Below the pieces are notes generated by a model that made no database searches, had not been told where the DNA came from, and worked only from the letters and a program-made list of their open reading frames with translations. A stretch of DNA of 19,311 nt from Bifidobacteriaceae bacterium. Its GTDB lineage: Bacteria > Actinomycetota > Actinomycetes > Actinomycetales > WQXJ01. The stretch lies in assembly GCA_031279575.1 (NCBI GenBank), contig JAITIG010000028.1:1-19311 (forward strand), read 5' to 3'. Positions 16,581 through 19,311 of the stretch are shown here, piece after piece. Position 1 is the first letter of the stretch. Each line of letters begins with the position of its first letter. The position numbers and the translations under genes are program-made.

Positions 16581-19067
16581 TCAGGTTTCCTCGAACTCCT
16601 CCAGGATCTGGCCGTCTAGCATCTCGACGATCAGCGGAACCCCTGTCAGGCCGCGCAGGCCGGCGTCTGGGTCGTCCGGCGAGGGGATGTCGTCATCCTC
16701 GATCATGTCTGGGGCCGGTGCGCTTGTGGGCGGCGCCACCCGGGAGCCGCTAGCTGGCCCCGGCCCCGCTTGGCCCGGCGGCCGGCCGGCCGGGCTGGCA
16801 GTCGGAGCGGGCCGCGCGGCTACTGGAATGGCCGGCCCCGGTGCCGGCGCCGGCTGCCGGTTGGCCTCGGCTTGCCGGGCGGCGCCGGGGGTTGCGGCCG
16901 GCCGGGAACCCGGTGCCGGCGCCGGAGCGGCGGCCGGGCGCGCCGGCGGGGGTTGGTCGGAGGCTGTGACATGGGCCTTGACCGGGCGGCCCAGCACGCG
17001 GCTGGCGGCCTCTTCGAGCGCGCCTTGGAAGCGCCGGGTGAACGCCTGGGCCAAATCAGCCGAGCGGAAGGTTAACGTGAGAGTGTCGTTTGAGGCGCCG
17101 GCCAGTTGCGCCTCGCGGTTGAGCATGGCGAACGCCGTGACCGAGAATTGCCGCGTGACCTGCAGGATCTCCTCCCAGCGGGCAACCGCGTCCAAACCGT
17201 CCCCGCCAACCCCCGCCCCGGCCGGGGCGGCACCGGCCGCTGGGTCGCCGGGCACCTGGCCGTCACCAGCGCCAGCGGCGGCGCCGGCTGGGCCCGCTGT
17301 GGCCGCAGTCCGCCCAGCGTCGCCTTCGAGCCCGGGGCCGTCCCGCCCGGGGCCACTCGCCAAGGCGGGGCCTTCCCGCCCGGGGCCGCCGCGGGGTGCG
17401 GGGCCGTCCCCCCCAGCGCCGCCTTCGAGCCCGGGGCCGTCCCGCCCGGGGCCGCTCGCCAAGGCAGGGCCGCTCCGCCCGGGGCGGCGCTCCTCGGCGG
17501 CGGCCCGGCCATCCCCCGGCTGGGGCTGCGGTCGCGGCGCCGCCGGCCTGCCCTGGTCCGGCTGCCCCGCCCTGGGCGGCGGTGTGGCGCGCTGCGGCGG
17601 CGCCTCAGGCTCGTCCCAGTCGACAAACGCCCGCCCCGGCCCCTGGTCCGCGCCCGGCCCAGCGGCTTGGGCAGGCCGCGACCGAGCGTCATCGGCGGCG
17701 CGGCTGGCTGGAGCCCGGCCGGGAGCTGTCCCGCCTAGTGCCGCGGCTGCGCCCCCGCCCGCCGGCGCGCCCGCGCCGGTCGCGGACCCGGCCGGCCTGC
17801 CGTCGCCGCCAGCCCGCGCCGCGCGGCCGGCCGGGGCGGGGCCAGAGGCTGTCCCGCCCGGCGCCGCGCCCGCGCCCGCTGGCGGCCGCCCGCCCCCGCC
17901 CGCGCCAGTCGCGGACCCGGCCGCAGAGCCGGCGCCGGCCCCCGCTCCCCGGCTGGGCGGCGCCCCCGGGCCGGTCAGCAGCGCCCGGGCCGCCAGCAAC
18001 TCCAATTGCAGGCGCGGCGATGTCGCCCCGGCCATGGCCGCCAAGCCGGCCGAGACCGCGTCCGCGGCCGCGCTGAGGCGGGACAGGCCGAACTCGGCCG
18101 CCTGGGCCGCCAGGTCCTCAACCTGCTCCCGGGGCAGACCGCCCAAAGCCGGGCCCGCGCCGGGGCCCGCGGCGGCCAGCACAATCAGGTCCCGCAGCCG
18201 CTCCAACAGGTCTTCCGCGAATCGGGCGGGCTCCAAACCTGATTCGACCACCGACTCGACCACTTGGAACATGGCGGCGCCGTCCCCGTTGCGCAGCGCC
18301 GCCACCACGCCCCCGATCAACGCGTCCGGGGTGAAGCCAAGCAGCGCGGCCGTGCTCTGGTAGGTGATGCGGCCCTCGTGGGAACCGCCGATCAGTTGGT
18401 CCAGCACCGACTCGGTGTCGCGCACCGAGCCGCCGCCGGAGCGAACCACCAACGGCATCACCCCCGGGTCTACCGCAATGCCCTCCCGGGCCGCCAAATC
18501 CTCCATATAGGCGGTCAGCAACCCGGGTGGGACCAGCCGGAACGGGTAGTGGTGGGAGCGCGAGCGAATGGTGGCCAGCACCTTGTTCGGCTCGGTGGTG
18601 GCGAAGACGAACTTCACATGCGGCGGCGGCTCCTCGACAATCTTGAGCAGGGCGTTGAAGCCCTCGCGCGAGACCATGTGGGCCTCGTCCAGGATGAAAA
18701 TCTTGTAGCGGTCGCGGGCTGGGGCGTAGGCGGCCTTCTCGCGCAGGTCGCGGGTGTCGTCGACACCGCCGTGGGAGGCGGCGTCGATCTCCTCCACATC
18801 CAGTGAGCCGCCGCCGCCCCGCCCCAGTTCGCGGCAGGAGGGGCATTCGCCGCAGGGCTGCGCGGTGGGGCCCTGGGCGCAGTTGAGGCAGCGCGCCAAA
18901 ATCCGCGCGCAGGTGGTCTTGCCGCAGCCCCGCGGCCCCGAGAACAGGTAGGCGTGCGACACCCGCCCGGTGCGCAGGGCTTGGGCCAGCGGTTCGGTGA
19001 CATGCTCCTGCCCAATCACCTCGGCGAAGGTCTCGGGGCGGTAGCGGCGGTACAGCGCTTGGTTCAC
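16581..19067 (-). CDS. dnaX: DNA polymerase III subunit gamma/tau
   Basis: DnaX is the ATPase of the clamp loader that places the beta clamp on DNA. The protein has 828 residues and starts at GTG 19067 with the conserved ALYRRYRPETFAEVIGQEHV. It shows Walker A GPRGCGKT (44-51), a zinc module (C63, C72, C75, C78), Walker B ILDEAH (125-130), FVFATTEPNK and the collar domain to about 370. A linker of some 250 residues, rich in Gly, Ala and Pro, follows with 33-residue repeats. Then comes the tau-specific domain (WEEILQVTRQFSVTAFAML ... LTLTFRSADLAQAFTRRF), a second Pro/Ala linker and the acidic tail IEDDDIPSPDDPDAG ... LEEFEET. No A-rich slippery site was seen, so a separate gamma by frameshifting is unlikely. 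It is long because of the linkers. Confidence 0.96.
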   Translation of the reverse strand: MNQALYRRYRPETFAEVIGQEHVTEPLAQALRTGRVSHAYLFSGPRGCGKTTCARILARCLNCAQGPTAQPCGECPSCRELGRGGGGSLDVEEIDAASHGGVDDTRDLREKAAYAPARDRYKIFILDEAHMVSREGFNALLKIVEEPPPHVKFVFATTEPNKVLATIRSRSHHYPFRLVPPGLLTAYMEDLAAREGIAVDPGVMPLVVRSGGGSVRDTESVLDQLIGGSHEGRITYQSTAALLGFTPDALIGGVVAALRNGDGAAMFQVVESVVESGLEPARFAEDLLERLRDLIVLAAAGPGAGPALGGLPREQVEDLAAQAAEFGLSRLSAAADAVSAGLAAMAGATSPRLQLELLAARALLTGPGAPPSRGAGAGAGSAAGSATGAGGGGRPPAGAGAAPGGTASGPAPAGRAARAGGDGRPAGSATGAGAPAGGGAAAALGGTAPGRAPASRAADDARSRPAQAAGPGADQGPGRAFVDWDEPEAPPQRATPPPRAGQPDQGRPAAPRPQPQPGDGRAAAEERRPGRSGPALASGPGRDGPGLEGGAGGDGPAPRGGPGREGPALASGPGRDGPGLEGDAGRTAATAGPAGAAAGAGDGQVPGDPAAGAAPAGAGVGGDGLDAVARWEEILQVTRQFSVTAFAMLNREAQLAGASNDTLTLTFRSADLAQAFTRRFQGALEEAASRVLGRPVKAHVTASDQPPPARPAAAPAPAPGSRPAATPGAARQAEANRQPAPAPGPAIPVAARPAPTASPAGRPPGQAGPGPASGSRVAPPTSAPAPDMIEDDDIPSPDDPDAGLRGLTGVPLIVEMLDGQILEEFEET
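17322..17471 (-). repeat. 99-bp-spaced repeat in the DnaX linker
   Basis: A block of about 51 bases starting GCCTTCGAGCCCGGGGCC (plus strand) occurs at 17322 and 17421 with two or so mismatches, spacing 99. The encoded blocks are GPALASGPGRDGPGLEG. Smaller GPGREGP-like echoes lie between, suggesting a 33-bp basic unit. Confidence 0.85.
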
Positions 19068-19074
19068 GCCTACG

Positions 19075-19103
19075 AGCCTAAGGGGCGCCTCTGACGCTTT
19101 CCA
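19075..19103 (-). promoter_or_regulatory. dnaX: promoter for a leaderless dnaX transcript
   Basis: The minus strand has TGGAAA (19103-19098, 4 of 6 to TTGACA), a 17-base spacer and TAGGCT (19080-19075, fits TANNNT). The GTG start follows after seven bases, so the mRNA would begin at or beside the start codon. No Shine-Dalgarno is needed or seen. Confidence 0.5.
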
Positions 19104-19311
19104 GACGCAGCCGCCCGCCGGTGGAAACCCCCGCCCGAGCGCAGGCGCGACGATGCCGCTGCCGCGCGGCCGGCGCTGGTGAGGCGGCGCCGGGGGCCGG
19201 CGGCTGGAAGGCGGGTCGATGCCGGTGCCGCGCCTGACGCCCGCTTGAGACTCGGCGCCGTGGCCCCGCGGCTAGAACGCGCCTCGATCCCGGCGCCGCC
19301 ACAGACCCCCA
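19104..19311. other. region upstream of dnaX with imperfect 68-bp repeat, no gene seen
   Basis: Two imperfect copies of about 47 bases start at 19186 and 19254 (GGCGCCG.GGCC.CGCGGCT-like, then TCGAT.CCGG.GCCG). A third weaker echo of the CGATGCCGCTGCCGCG core is at 19151. ORFs here are short, Arg/Pro-rich and unlike proteins. I looked for the SRP RNA that often precedes dnaX, and its conserved GGAAGG-AGCA loop is absent. No tRNA is recognisable. Confidence 0.4.

Noticed and set aside
16427..16753. Plus-strand frame encoding GRAGPAGGSL repeats
   Set aside because: It is only the 30-bp array read forward; no ribosome-binding site and no non-repeat domain.
16339..18363. Long plus-strand open frame of 674 codons opposite dnaX
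   Set aside because: It is antisense to a certain dnaX gene; long mirror frames are expected in DNA this GC-rich, and its product is low-complexity with no domain.
16581..19067. Programmed frameshift making a short gamma form of DnaX
   Set aside because: No A AAA AAG-like slippery site was found in this GC-rich gene.
19078..19302. Minus-strand ORF of 74 codons before dnaX
   Set aside because: Arg/Pro-rich, no ribosome-binding site, overlaps the dnaX promoter and the imperfect repeats.
19104..19311. SRP RNA (ffs) or tRNA upstream of dnaX
   Set aside because: The SRP GGAAGG-AGCA loop and tRNA arm patterns are absent on both strands.

Overview
The window is very GC-rich chromosomal DNA from an actinobacterium (Actinomycetota). 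Four things support this: the gene order dnaX-recR-lysC-asd; a PimB-type phosphatidylinositol-mannoside mannosyltransferase; a clpB gene preceded by an HspR-type (HAIR) operator; and promoters whose -10 boxes (GATAAT, TAGGCT, TAGGGT) lie 6-7 bases before the start codon, as in leaderless actinobacterial transcripts. I cannot name the genus.

Layout. (1) 1-1327, minus: a J-domain-like/TPR membrane protein whose reading frame is broken near its start by an 11-G run, plus a possible edge gene. (2) 1328-1654: a divergent control region with a Crp/FNR-type palindrome, a perfect 16-bp palindrome and promoter elements. (3) 1655-5071, plus: a SWIM zinc-finger SNF2-family helicase. (4) 5115-7037, minus: a lipoprotein-like membrane protein with a long Pro/Ala/Gln/Tyr-rich tail built of repeats; its gene converges on the helicase gene. 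(5) 7297-7557, plus: a VapC (PIN) toxin remnant lacking its N-terminal half. (6) 7561-8853, minus: a MalY/PatB-type PLP enzyme. (7) 9081-11861, plus: clpB, with a HAIR operator and a triplicated ribosome-binding-site unit upstream. (8) 11867-19067, all minus, in transcription order: dnaX, recR, lysC (with an internal beta-subunit start), asd and pimB.

How the genes fit together. lysC and asd overlap by 4 bases and encode the first two steps of the aspartate pathway (lysine, threonine, methionine, diaminopimelate). A MalY/PatB enzyme, if it is a C-S beta-lyase, would act in the sulfur-amino-acid branch. dnaX and recR are replication and repair genes that are conserved neighbours; the ybaB/ebfC gene often found between them is absent and a 30-bp tandem array lies in the gap. 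clpB is a heat-shock disaggregase.

The most distinctive property is the number of short tandem repeats, almost all with periods divisible by three (12, 24, 30, 33, 36, 99, 126-138 bp). They occur inside genes (lipoprotein tail, MalY N-terminus, DnaX linker), as a possible related insert in ClpB, and directly after the stop codons of dnaX, recR and the lipoprotein gene. I found no clear new defence, secretion or biosynthetic system. The best leads are the broken J-domain gene, the repeat-tailed lipoprotein and the in-frame repeat arrays after stop codons.
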